NCBI GenBank assembly: GCA_942493245.1
Contig: OW818685.1
Location: forward strand, 310,001 to 374,000
Direction of reading: 5' to 3'
DNA from: DAOPYU01 sp942493245
GTDB taxonomy: Bacteria > Sumerlaeota > Sumerlaeia > UBA8349
Length of the DNA: 64,000 bases
Shown: positions 25,293 through 33,294 of the stretch, one piece after another
How positions within the stretch are numbered: position 1 is the first letter of the stretch
How the letters are laid out: every line of letters begins with the position of its first letter
Notes under the pieces: model-generated
Databases searched by the model: none
What the model was told of the DNA's origin: nothing
The model's input: only the letters and a program-made list of their open reading frames with translations
Position numbers and translations under genes: made by a program

Positions 25293-25511
25293 ATGGCGAA
25301 AGAAGGCAAAATAGAAGTCGAGGGCAAGGTTGTGGAACTTCTGCCCAACGCCATGTTCCGAGTAGAACTGGATAATGGCCACGTGGTGTTGGCCACCATC
25401 TCAGGCAAAATGCGGGTACATTTTATCCGAATCCTCCAGGGGGACCGCGTCAAGGTCGAGTTGACCCCTTACGATTTGGCTCGTGGCCGCATCACCTACC
25501 GATTCAAATAA
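25293..25511 (+). CDS. infA: Translation initiation factor IF-1
   Basis: 72 residues, as in E. coli. An OB-fold factor that binds the A site of the 30S subunit. MAKEGKIEVEGKVVELLPNA and the end DRVKVELTPYDLARGRITYR match the family. It begins 12 nt after map. Confidence 0.97.
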   Translation: MAKEGKIEVEGKVVELLPNAMFRVELDNGHVVLATISGKMRVHFIRILQGDRVKVELTPYDLARGRITYRFK

Positions 25512-25556
25512 TCCGGAATGGCGGTTTGAATTCCGGCGCGAGAGGAGTAAGATCAA

Positions 25557-25670
25557 ATGAAAGTGCGTTCTTCAATCAAAAAACGGTGCAATAAATGCAA
25601 GATCATCCGTCGGCGTGGCATTAACCGGGTGATCTGTGAAAACCCCCGTCACAAACAGCGTCAAGGATAA
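25557..25670 (+). CDS. rpmJ: 50S ribosomal protein L36
   Basis: A 37-residue zinc-ribbon protein of the large subunit: MKVRSSIKKRCNKCKIIRR, then NRVICENPRHKQRQG. The three Cys and one His (CNKC...C...H) are the zinc ligands of the C+ form. GAGAGGAG precedes the ATG. Its place between infA and rpsM is the usual one. Confidence 0.97.
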   Translation: MKVRSSIKKRCNKCKIIRRRGINRVICENPRHKQRQG

Positions 25671-25702
25671 GACCCCGCAGGAGGGGCATAGGAGGAAGCA
25701 TT

Positions 25703-26065
25703 TTGGCTCGTATCGCAGGTGTTGACATTCCGCGCGACAAGCGCATCGAAATTTCGTTGACCTACATCTTCGGGATCGGTCTGACGACTTCGCGCAAAAT
25801 TCTCGCCACCACGGGCATCAGCGTCGACACGCGCACGCGTGACCTGAGCGAGGAAGAAGTCACGCGTATTGCGGCGGAAATCCAGGCCAGCTACAATGTC
25901 GAGGGCGATCTGCGCCGGGAAATCTCGCAGAACGTCAAGCGCCTCATGGATATTGGTTGTTACCGCGGGTTGCGTCACCGCCGCGGTCTGCCGTGCCGTG
26001 GGCAGCGCACCAAGACGAATGCCCGCACCCGCAAAGGCCCGCACGGATCGGCGTTGAAGAAGTAA
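25703..26065 (+). CDS. rpsM: 30S ribosomal protein S13
   Basis: 120 residues (E. coli 118). A 30S head protein that bridges to the 50S subunit and contacts P-site tRNA. It uses a TTG start: GGAGG at 25691-25695 is 7 nt upstream and no ATG fits. ARIAGVDIPRDKRIEISLTYI, then GCYRGLRHRRGLPCRGQRTKT, are diagnostic. Confidence 0.97.
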   Translation: MARIAGVDIPRDKRIEISLTYIFGIGLTTSRKILATTGISVDTRTRDLSEEEVTRIAAEIQASYNVEGDLRREISQNVKRLMDIGCYRGLRHRRGLPCRGQRTKTNARTRKGPHGSALKK

Positions 26066-26189
26066 ACCGCGCATCCGGACTCGGCTCCAATGCGCGCCGA
26101 GTCGGCCCGAGGAGAGCAACGCGCTCCAACCGGTCGGCGTCTCTGAGAAGCGCCGTCTATTTTGATGCAGAGACACAGGAAAAGGAACT

Positions 26190-26576
26190 ATGGCTAAGAG
26201 AAAAGCTGGCCCCCGCAAGATCAAAAAGAATATCCCGGAAGGAATCGTGCATATCCACGCAACCTTCAACAACACGATCATCTCCATCTGTGACAAGGCT
26301 GGCAGCACGGTGTCGTGGGCCAGTGGGGGTATGGTTGGCTTTAAGGGCTCGCGCAAGAGCACGCCCTTTGCCGCTCAGATGGCCGCCGAACAATGCGGGC
26401 GCAAGGCCATGGACAATGGACTGCTCTCCGTGGATGTGGAAGTCAAGGGACCGGGCAGCGGCCGCGAGTCCGCCATCCGCGCCTTGCAGAACATCGGCCT
26501 GCGTGTCAAGATGATCCGCGACGTCACGCCTCTGCCCCATAACGGATGTCGCCCGCCCAAGAAACGGCGTGTCTGA
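26190..26576 (+). CDS. rpsK: 30S ribosomal protein S11
   Basis: 128 residues (E. coli 129). A platform protein near the mRNA exit site. GIVHIHATFNNTIISICD, then WASGGMVGFKGSRKSTPFAAQ, and the end RDVTPLPHNGCRPPKKRRV are all conserved. A 124-nt gap separates it from rpsM. Confidence 0.98.
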   Translation: MAKRKAGPRKIKKNIPEGIVHIHATFNNTIISICDKAGSTVSWASGGMVGFKGSRKSTPFAAQMAAEQCGRKAMDNGLLSVDVEVKGPGSGRESAIRALQNIGLRVKMIRDVTPLPHNGCRPPKKRRV

Positions 26577-26656
26577 TTCCGGCGGCGCGCGATTGGCTCA
26601 AAAGTAGAAACAACGGCCCGAAGAAAAGGGCTCTCGGATAACAGGAGGAGTAAAAC

Positions 26657-27289
26657 GTGGCACGATACACCGAAGCTGTGTGCCGCCTCTGCCGGCGTGA
26701 AGGCAAAAAACTCAACCTCAAAGGCACCCGCTGTAACTCCGCGAAGTGCGCCTTGAGCAAAAAGAGCTATCCCCCGGGCGCCACAGGAAGCGGGATGCGC
26801 CGAGGCAAAACCTCGACCTACGGCTTGCAGCTGCGCGCCAAACAGGAAGCCAAACGCAGCTACGGTGTGTTGGAGCGGCAGTTCCGCCGCTACTTCCAGA
26901 TGGCCGACAAGATGCAGGGCGTGACGGGTACGTTGCTCATCCAGATCCTGGAAAAACGACTCGACAACATCGTCTATCGTCTCGGCTTCGCCGCCTCGCG
27001 CGCCGAAGCGCGCCAGCTGGTGACCCACGGCAACATTCTGGTCAACAGCCGCAAGGTCAACCGCCCCTCCTATCAGGTGCGGCCGGGCGAAGTCGTCACC
27101 GTCAAACCCAAAATGCTTGAACACCCGTCTGTTCAGGCGGCTTTGGATTACGCGAACACCCTCGGGCGCCTGACGTGGCTCGAGTGGAATCCGGACCTGA
27201 AACAGGGCCAGATGATCCGCGTGCCGGACCGCGACCAGATCCCGATGGATCTGAGTGAACAGATGATCGTCGAACTCTATAGCAAGTAA
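26657..27289 (+). CDS. rpsD: 30S ribosomal protein S4, zinc-binding form
   Basis: 210 residues (E. coli 206). It nucleates 16S rRNA folding and in E. coli represses the alpha operon. It starts at GTG with GGAGGAG upstream. Four cysteines near the N-terminus (CRLC, then CNSAKC) form the zinc site of the C+ S4 type. The S4 RNA-binding domain is near LDNIVYRLGFAASRAEARQLV. Confidence 0.97.
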   Translation: MARYTEAVCRLCRREGKKLNLKGTRCNSAKCALSKKSYPPGATGSGMRRGKTSTYGLQLRAKQEAKRSYGVLERQFRRYFQMADKMQGVTGTLLIQILEKRLDNIVYRLGFAASRAEARQLVTHGNILVNSRKVNRPSYQVRPGEVVTVKPKMLEHPSVQAALDYANTLGRLTWLEWNPDLKQGQMIRVPDRDQIPMDLSEQMIVELYSK

Positions 27290-27394
27290 CGTCCGGAGCC
27301 GGCGTCCGGGCCTGCCGGGTTCTCCCTGATCGGGGAATCCCGTCGGCATCGGCGTCAAGCGCTCTTGAGCGTAAGAAAGGGAGGTTCCTTTTAC

Positions 27395-28402
27395 ATGGAC
27401 TTCAAAACCTTGATCATGCCCCGGGCTTTGCAGTGTGAGAGCGAGACGAGAACCGATTCGTATGCTCGTTTTACCGCAGAGCCGTTCGAGCGTGGCTTTG
27501 CAATGACCGTCGGTAACTCTCTGCGCCGCATTCTGCTGAGCTCCATCCAGGGGGCAGCGATCACCGCCTTGCGATTCGATGGGGTCACCCACGAATACGA
27601 AATGATCCCCGGTTGCAAGGAAGACGTCTCGGATATCATCCTGAACCTGAAGCAGATTCACCTGCGTCTTCAGCCGGGAGTGACGGACACCAATCTGGTG
27701 CTCGAGGCTAAAGGCCCGAAGGCGATCACCGCGGGCGATTTCCAGCCCAACGACCTCGTCGAGATCCTCAACCCCACCCAGCCCATCGCGACACTGGGGC
27801 AGGGTGCGGAAGTCCGCTTCGAGTTGCACGTCTCCCTCGGCCACGGCTATGTGCCCGCCAGCAAGGAAGACGATGAAGTGGACGACATCGGAATCATCCC
27901 GCTTGACGCGTCCTTCTCGCCCGTGATGAACGTCAAGATTGGCGTTGAGGATGCGCGTGTGGGTCAGCGGACCGACTACGACCGTCTGCTCCTCGAAGTC
28001 ACGACCGACGGGACGGTCTCTCCGGAAGAGTGCGTCTCTGCCGCCGCTCGGATTCTGCGCGAGCATCTGGCGATGTTCATCCGCGCCGAGGACGAAAAGG
28101 CCGCCGTCATGGAAGCCGAAATGGCCGGGCCGGAAGTCTCGCCGCTCGACGAAATGCGTGAGAAACTCGACCGCAGCATCGAAGAACTGGAACTTTCCGT
28201 GCGTTCCTTCAACTGCCTGGAAGCCGCGGGAATCAAGACCATTCGCGATTTGGTTCAGAAGAGCGAGTCCGAAATGCTCAAGTACCGCAATTTCGGGCGC
28301 AAGTCGCTCTCCGAGATCAAGAACATTCTCAAGGAGATGGACTTGACCTTCAATATGCGGATCGGCGAGGACGGCATGCCCGTCCAGAGCAAGGAAAAAT
28401 AA
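27395..28402 (+). CDS. rpoA: RNA polymerase subunit alpha
   Basis: 335 residues (E. coli 329). It forms the dimer that scaffolds RNA polymerase. The N-terminal domain has ERGFAMTVGNSLRRILLSSI and the mid-domain LEVTTDGTVSPEECV; the C-terminal domain, which binds UP elements and activators, has NCLEAAGIKTIRDLVQKSE and GRKSLSEIKNIL. The ATG at 27395 follows GGGAGG at about 9 nt; a TTG further upstream lies in the leader. The C-terminal tail after the last helix is short. Confidence 0.98.
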   Translation: MDFKTLIMPRALQCESETRTDSYARFTAEPFERGFAMTVGNSLRRILLSSIQGAAITALRFDGVTHEYEMIPGCKEDVSDIILNLKQIHLRLQPGVTDTNLVLEAKGPKAITAGDFQPNDLVEILNPTQPIATLGQGAEVRFELHVSLGHGYVPASKEDDEVDDIGIIPLDASFSPVMNVKIGVEDARVGQRTDYDRLLLEVTTDGTVSPEECVSAAARILREHLAMFIRAEDEKAAVMEAEMAGPEVSPLDEMREKLDRSIEELELSVRSFNCLEAAGIKTIRDLVQKSESEMLKYRNFGRKSLSEIKNILKEMDLTFNMRIGEDGMPVQSKEK

Positions 28403-28507
28403 TGAGGCAAGTGGACCGCGCCCTGCGGTCCTTTTGCCGGGTACGCCCCGGCGCCGGACGCCTGGCGCGGACGATAAACGGATATCCCGAACGTAGGAAT
28501 TAGAGAC

Positions 28508-28960
28508 ATGAGACATCGCAAACACACTGGCCGCCTCGGAATGCCCTGGGGACCCCGCAAGGCTCTGCTTCGCAATCTCGTTGAGGCGCTTCTGCGCCAC
28601 GAAAAAGTTCGCACGACTGAGACGCGCGCCGCTGAAGTGCGCCGTTTCACGGAAGAGATGATCACGCTGGGGCGGGAAGGCAGCCAGGCTTCGCGTCGCC
28701 GCGCTTTCGCGTACCTCCAGCACAAAGACATCGTCCACCGTCTGTTCGAGGAGTTGGGACCGCGTTTCAAGGACCGCAACGGCGGGTACCTGCGCGTGGT
28801 CAAGGCCGGCCCCCGGATGGGTGACGGCGCCATGATGGCGGTTGTCGAGTTTGTGGATCGCGAAATCAAGATCATCACCGAAGAAGAGGCGGAAAAGAGC
28901 AAGAGCCGCGCTCAGCGCATGCGTGAGATGCGTCAGGCCAACGCCGCCCGTCAGCGCTGA
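28508..28960 (+). CDS. rplQ: 50S ribosomal protein L17
   Basis: 150 residues (E. coli 127). Last gene of the r-protein cluster. MRHRKHTGRLGMPWGPRKALLRNL is the family start (seen in pieces as RHRKHTGRLG and PRKALLRNL), with GYLRVVKAGPRMGDGAMMAVVEF further on. A charged helical C-terminus of about 25 residues is extra. The hairpin at 29036-29072 follows. Confidence 0.97.
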   Translation: MRHRKHTGRLGMPWGPRKALLRNLVEALLRHEKVRTTETRAAEVRRFTEEMITLGREGSQASRRRAFAYLQHKDIVHRLFEELGPRFKDRNGGYLRVVKAGPRMGDGAMMAVVEFVDREIKIITEEEAEKSKSRAQRMREMRQANAARQR

Positions 28961-29035
28961 GTCAAACAGCCACGCTGACGCTTCTCGTCTCTCTCCCCGC
29001 AGGGGGAAGGAGTCCGAATAGTGACCCGATTCATC

Positions 29036-29072
29036 AGAATCCCGATACTGGACCTTCCGGTATCGGGATTCT
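29036..29072 (+). terminator. Terminator-like hairpin ending the r-protein operon
   Basis: AGAATCCCGATAC-TGG pairs with CCG-GTATCGGGATTCT around the loop ACCTT, a stem of about 16 bp, 75 nt after rplQ. The tail (TGCCATAC) is poor in T, so it may work with Rho or as an mRNA 3' end. Confidence 0.65.
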
Positions 29073-29120
29073 TGCCATACCCGATCACGGTTTGAAGAGA
29101 TGCGCGGCACGCGAGGTTGC

Positions 29121-29150
29121 TTGACAATTGATGGGTGGTTCAAGTACCGT
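29121..29150 (+). promoter_or_regulatory. Possible promoter of the HDOD gene
   Basis: A perfect TTGACA (29121-29126) and a weak -10, TACCGT (29145-29150), are 18 nt apart, about 40 nt before the HDOD gene start. Confidence 0.35.
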
Positions 29151-29188
29151 TCTGGTGGGCAGAAACTATCGAGACAGGAAATGACAGG

Positions 29189-30541
29189 ATGGCGTCGGGA
29201 AAAGCGGATGACACCCCCAAGGTTCTGATTCTGTGCGGGGACGAAAACGAAGCTCGCCGTATCGCCAACTCGCTCATTAAGTATGACGTGACGGCGGTGG
29301 CCGCTTCGGGTGTGGACAATGCGATTCTTCGTCTGAAGGAACAGCCCTTCGACATGGTCATCGCTGAGTCGAATCTTGGCAAGTCATCCGGCTTGACTTT
29401 TCTGGCGCAGGCGCACCGATATCTGCCGACCATGCTGCGCGTGGTGATCGAGACCGCACCGCTCGAAATCAGCACCAACGCCCTCGTCAACGAAGTCGCG
29501 CCCAGCGCAATCTTCCCCGGCACGATCGATCCGGAGAAAGTCCGGCAATTGCTCAATCAAAGCGTTTCGCGTCAGGCTTCCTCCGCTTCCCCGCAGCAAA
29601 GGCCGCCCAGCCGAGCCGGAGCGCCGGCGGCGGGGCGGTTGGGCAACGCGATGGAGGAGACGGAAAAAGTCGCGTGTGTCATGGAAATTTCCATAGCGCT
29701 GACCAATCTGATCGAGAATCCGAACATCTCGCTGCCGATCCTGCCCGAAGTGGCCATGCGGGTACGCGAAGTGATTGATGACGATCAGCAGAGTTTCGCA
29801 GCCATCGCCGAGATCGTCGAGACGGAGCAGGGGATGGCCTCGCGCATTCTCCAGGTGGCCAATTCCCCGATCTATGCCGGTCTCGAACGCATCAAAAATC
29901 TTCAGCAGGCCGTGAGCCGTCTCGGGCTGCGCGAGACCCGCAACATTATCCAGGCCGTCATCTCTCAGAATCTGTTCCGCACCGAGCATCGCCACATGCT
30001 GGACATCATGCGCCAGCTGTGGCTTCACAGCATCACGACCGCCTACGCGAACGAAATGATCGCCCAACGGCTCCAGATCCCCGAGAGCTCCGACTATTTT
30101 ATGATGGGCCTTCTGCACGACATTGGCAAACTGCTGATTGTTCACCTGGCTTGTGAGGGCGAGAAGAAGAAATTGTGGAAAAGCCCCAACGCGGTCAGCG
30201 AGGGGGTGATCCGGCGGGTTTTCGCCATGCGGCACAATGACCTCGGGGCGCGGCTGCTCGAAAAGTGGAATTATCCGGGAAGTTTCCAGACGGTTGTGCG
30301 CCTGCACAACGACCGCTATGACATCGAACAGCGACACGAGTCGGTTGTGGTGACCTACATATCGAACCTGTTGACGCGCAAACTGGGATTCAGCCTCTTG
30401 CCCTACGACAACGACGAAGAATTGCGTCACGCCATGCTCGACGCCTTGAATATGACCGAGATGATGCTCTTCGAGTTTGAGAACGATGTGCGGCTGACAA
30501 CCGAGAAAATCAAGGCGAGCTGCTTTGCAATGTCCCGGTAA
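29189..30541 (+). CDS. HDOD-domain signalling protein with a pseudo-receiver
   Basis: 450 residues. Residues 1-125 have the pattern of a response-regulator receiver (KVLILCGDENEA, then FDMVIAESNLGKSSG), but the phospho-acceptor Asp is replaced by Glu60, spaced correctly from Asp55 and Gly68. A Pro/Ala/Ser linker follows, then an HDOD domain (about 185-400): PILPEVAMRVREVI, ASRILQVANSPIYAG, AVSRLGLRETRNII, and FMMGLLHDIGKLLIVH, where an HD pair is kept. HDOD proteins act as signalling modules linked to cyclic-di-GMP, motility and stress. A methyltransferase gene converges on it. Confidence 0.85.
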   Translation: MASGKADDTPKVLILCGDENEARRIANSLIKYDVTAVAASGVDNAILRLKEQPFDMVIAESNLGKSSGLTFLAQAHRYLPTMLRVVIETAPLEISTNALVNEVAPSAIFPGTIDPEKVRQLLNQSVSRQASSASPQQRPPSRAGAPAAGRLGNAMEETEKVACVMEISIALTNLIENPNISLPILPEVAMRVREVIDDDQQSFAAIAEIVETEQGMASRILQVANSPIYAGLERIKNLQQAVSRLGLRETRNIIQAVISQNLFRTEHRHMLDIMRQLWLHSITTAYANEMIAQRLQIPESSDYFMMGLLHDIGKLLIVHLACEGEKKKLWKSPNAVSEGVIRRVFAMRHNDLGARLLEKWNYPGSFQTVVRLHNDRYDIEQRHESVVVTYISNLLTRKLGFSLLPYDNDEELRHAMLDALNMTEMMLFEFENDVRLTTEKIKASCFAMSR

Positions 30542-30568
30542 CCGGTCGTTTTCGTATCCGTGTCGGGG

Positions 30569-31447
30569 TCAGGAGTCGTGTTTCTTCTCCTTGATTTTGC
30601 CCGGATGGGGTTTTTGAGGGTTGCCTCCCGTGCGCCGTTGCGAGTGGGTCTCGTAATGTTTCCGGGGGAGGGGTTTTTCCGGAGACGTTCGGGCGGGGGT
30701 ATTTTCCTGCGCCAGGAGGTTCATCTGGTCCTGGATGGCGCTTTGACGCTGGGCGTCGGGACGTCCGCCCGGTTTTTTCAGGATGAACAAGTAATTGAAC
30801 CCGCGCAAATAATAGTTCCCCTCGAGCGCGGCCGTGTGCCAATGGTTGCGCAGCAGGGTACGGTTGTTGCGCACGACAGCGACGATGTCCACCGGCTCGA
30901 AGTGTCGGCGAAGGAGAGCGAAGAGTTCAAAGCCGATGGGCTGAAAGGGCTGTCCCTTTTTGAAGGAATCCGAAACGAAGAGCGCCATATAACGGTCGGG
31001 ACGCAGGATGCGGTTGATTTCTCCGATGACTTGTTCCATTCCCCGGTAGTAGGCGCCATCCTGCGCGTCGAGTTCGCCAACGCAACGTTCGTCGCCACTG
31101 TAAGTCAGGTGCGTCGAGTAGGGGGGATCAATAAAGACGAAGTCGGCCTTTTCGTCTTCGAGGGGCAGTTTCCGCGCGTCGCAGCGGAAAATGTCAGGGC
31201 GCGTGACGTTCAGGTCGTAGCCCAGGGCTCGCCGCCCGAGTTCGCGCGCGACATCGAGGGTGGTGCCGCTGCCCGCCATGGGGTCCACCACCAGATCCTT
31301 GGGTTTCGTGTAGCGTTGCAGCAGATTCCAGAGAATGTAGGCCGGTGTGGCGCCCCGGTAGTCTTTGTCTCCCTGAGTCTCGTCCCCGTATTGCTGGGAA
31401 GGAAAGTCCCAGAGGGAGGTGGTCATGGGCTTGGGTTTCTGGGCCAT
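30569..31447 (-). CDS. DNA methyltransferase (N4-cytosine/N6-adenine type), apparently orphan
   Basis: 292 residues. The SAM-binding motif DPMAGSGTT (residues 55-63) comes before the catalytic DPPY (107-110), so the motif order is I then IV, unlike the beta-class N6/N4 enzymes that have DPPY first. RPDRYMALFVSDSF and RGFNYLFILKKP complete the methylase fold. The C-terminal 60 residues are polar, rich in Lys, Pro and Gln. No restriction endonuclease or specificity subunit is adjacent, so a housekeeping or regulatory methylase is inferred; an RNA substrate cannot be excluded. CAGGA lies about 6 nt before the ATG. Confidence 0.8.
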   Translation of the reverse strand: MAQKPKPMTTSLWDFPSQQYGDETQGDKDYRGATPAYILWNLLQRYTKPKDLVVDPMAGSGTTLDVARELGRRALGYDLNVTRPDIFRCDARKLPLEDEKADFVFIDPPYSTHLTYSGDERCVGELDAQDGAYYRGMEQVIGEINRILRPDRYMALFVSDSFKKGQPFQPIGFELFALLRRHFEPVDIVAVVRNNRTLLRNHWHTAALEGNYYLRGFNYLFILKKPGGRPDAQRQSAIQDQMNLLAQENTPARTSPEKPLPRKHYETHSQRRTGGNPQKPHPGKIKEKKHDS

Positions 31448-31702
31448 GTCAGTCCTGTTCCAAAGGCGTTCGAATCGAGGAAAACGGATACCGAGGTTCC
31501 GTCAGAAGTCTTTTCTACCATGAAACCGGGCGCAAAGGAACAGGAAAGCCTTTTCGTTTTGATTTTGGTGTCAGTTGCGGTAAGATGTCGCGCGCGTCGC
31601 ATGGATCGCGCGGCGTAAAGGGGGAATGGGCTTGACAAGAAGAGTGGCTGACCGGAAAGTAAACGGATGCGTCCGGAAGCCGTAAGGCGCGGGAGGTGTG
31701 TG

Positions 31703-33103
31703 TTGGGAATTTTACAGCGGTACGTATTTCGCGAGGTTCTGTGGCCGACGGTCATGTCCATGGCGATTCTGACCTTTCTGTTGTTGGTTCGCACGGTGTT
31801 CACCGAGTCGGACTCGATCGCCGGCGCCCTGTCGGCGCAGGCGTCGCTCAAAGCGCTGGGATGCCTGATGCCGACCCTGTTGACGCTGACGCTTCCCATG
31901 TCGCTTCTGATCGGAACGCTTCTGGGCATTGGGCGCCTGACGGTGGACAGTGAGGTCAAGGCGTTCCGGACGCACGGCGTAAACCTGTTTCGCACCTTTA
32001 TTCCGGTTCTGCTGTTCGGCTGCCTGACGGCGGGCGTGATCTTGTTGAACTCTCTTTATTTTGCCCCCTGGATGATGGACAAGATTTATTCGCTTCTCGA
32101 CTCGGCCACGATGGGCATTGTGGATGCCATCGAGCCGGGCCGTTTCGAGGACCGCTTCAGCGTCGAAAAGCAGGACGTGGTCTTCTATTTCAAGGAGCGC
32201 GACCCGGAGACGAAGCATCTGAAGAACGTGTACATGTGTATGGAGGGAGGCGATCCGTTCGGTTTGACGCAGAAAGAGGCCGCCGGTGAGGGTAAAATTC
32301 CCTCCACACCCAAGAAGACAAACAATAAAATCTCGGACACCACGATCCAGGGATTAACGCGCGTCACGCAGATGATGAAGGAACCGCCTTCCCCGGCCAT
32401 GCTGGGTTTGGGTGCCGCAGCCGCCAAGGTCCAACCCAAAAAGAGTTCAGCGGAGAAGGTCAAGGAGTCCTTTTCGCAGCCCGATCAGTTGGTGAAAACC
32501 CTGATTCTCGCTGATACGGGGGATCTCTATAACGATGAGGTCTCTGGCAAGGCGATGCTGGAATTACAGGATGGGACGATCCATTTCATGGGCGATCGTA
32601 ACGATCCAGACTATTATGTGTTCCATTTCGATTCGCTCAAACAGTCCGTCATGACGGGAGGGGAGGGGATCGGGCGTTCGAGCGACGAGATTGACGACCG
32701 GATTCTGGGCTTGACGCTGACGGATATGAGGGACGAAATCGCCTATAAGCAGGAAAAGTTGAAGGATAAGCCACCGAAGCCGAAAGGTGAAAAGCCTTGG
32801 CCTGATCAACGCGATATTTACGCGATGGAAGCGGCGACCTGCCAGCGGATTTCGATTTCTTTGGCCTGCTTCGCTTTTGTCTTGATTGGCGTCCCCTTGG
32901 CGATTTATATTCGACCGTCAGGGAAGTCGGTCGGAATCAGCGTGGCCTTCGGACTTCTGCTGGTTTTTTATGGGTTTCTATATAGCGGTGAGCATTTGAC
33001 CCGTTCCGGTTCTCTTGTGTTGGGTCCCTTTTTCATGTTCCTGCCGATCGTGTTGTTGTCGGGGATCGGTGCTTACTTGCTCCACCGGGTGGTCCATCGG
33101 TAA
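31703..33103 (+). CDS. LptF/LptG-family permease (YjgP/YjgQ)
   Basis: About 466 residues. These permeases form the inner-membrane part of the LptB2FG exporter that extracts lipopolysaccharide. Three N-terminal membrane helices (AILTFLLLVRTVF; LMPTLLTLTLPMSLLIGTLLGIGRL; FIPVLLFGCLTAGVILL) are followed by a large periplasmic beta domain and three C-terminal helices. Inside the periplasmic part there is an insert of about 90 residues rich in Lys, Pro and Ala. The TTG at 31703 is chosen because GGGAGG lies 6 nt upstream. Only one such permease is in the window, directly before lptD, so LptF and LptG cannot be told apart. Confidence 0.88.
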   Translation: MGILQRYVFREVLWPTVMSMAILTFLLLVRTVFTESDSIAGALSAQASLKALGCLMPTLLTLTLPMSLLIGTLLGIGRLTVDSEVKAFRTHGVNLFRTFIPVLLFGCLTAGVILLNSLYFAPWMMDKIYSLLDSATMGIVDAIEPGRFEDRFSVEKQDVVFYFKERDPETKHLKNVYMCMEGGDPFGLTQKEAAGEGKIPSTPKKTNNKISDTTIQGLTRVTQMMKEPPSPAMLGLGAAAAKVQPKKSSAEKVKESFSQPDQLVKTLILADTGDLYNDEVSGKAMLELQDGTIHFMGDRNDPDYYVFHFDSLKQSVMTGGEGIGRSSDEIDDRILGLTLTDMRDEIAYKQEKLKDKPPKPKGEKPWPDQRDIYAMEAATCQRISISLACFAFVLIGVPLAIYIRPSGKSVGISVAFGLLLVFYGFLYSGEHLTRSGSLVLGPFFMFLPIVLLSGIGAYLLHRVVHR

Positions 33104-33294
33104 AGCGTTTCTGGCGAATGTTTTGCGAGATTCGAACAGAGATATCATCGCTGCATCGTTGCAGCCCGGACACAGTTCTTGATGGATGGCAGGTTGCAGT
33201 GTAGATGATGAAAAATATGATGGATTTTTTCGGGTCTGGACGGGTGACTCCGTGTAAGCGGGGTTCGCAGAATCTGGAACTGTGGAGGTTGGGA

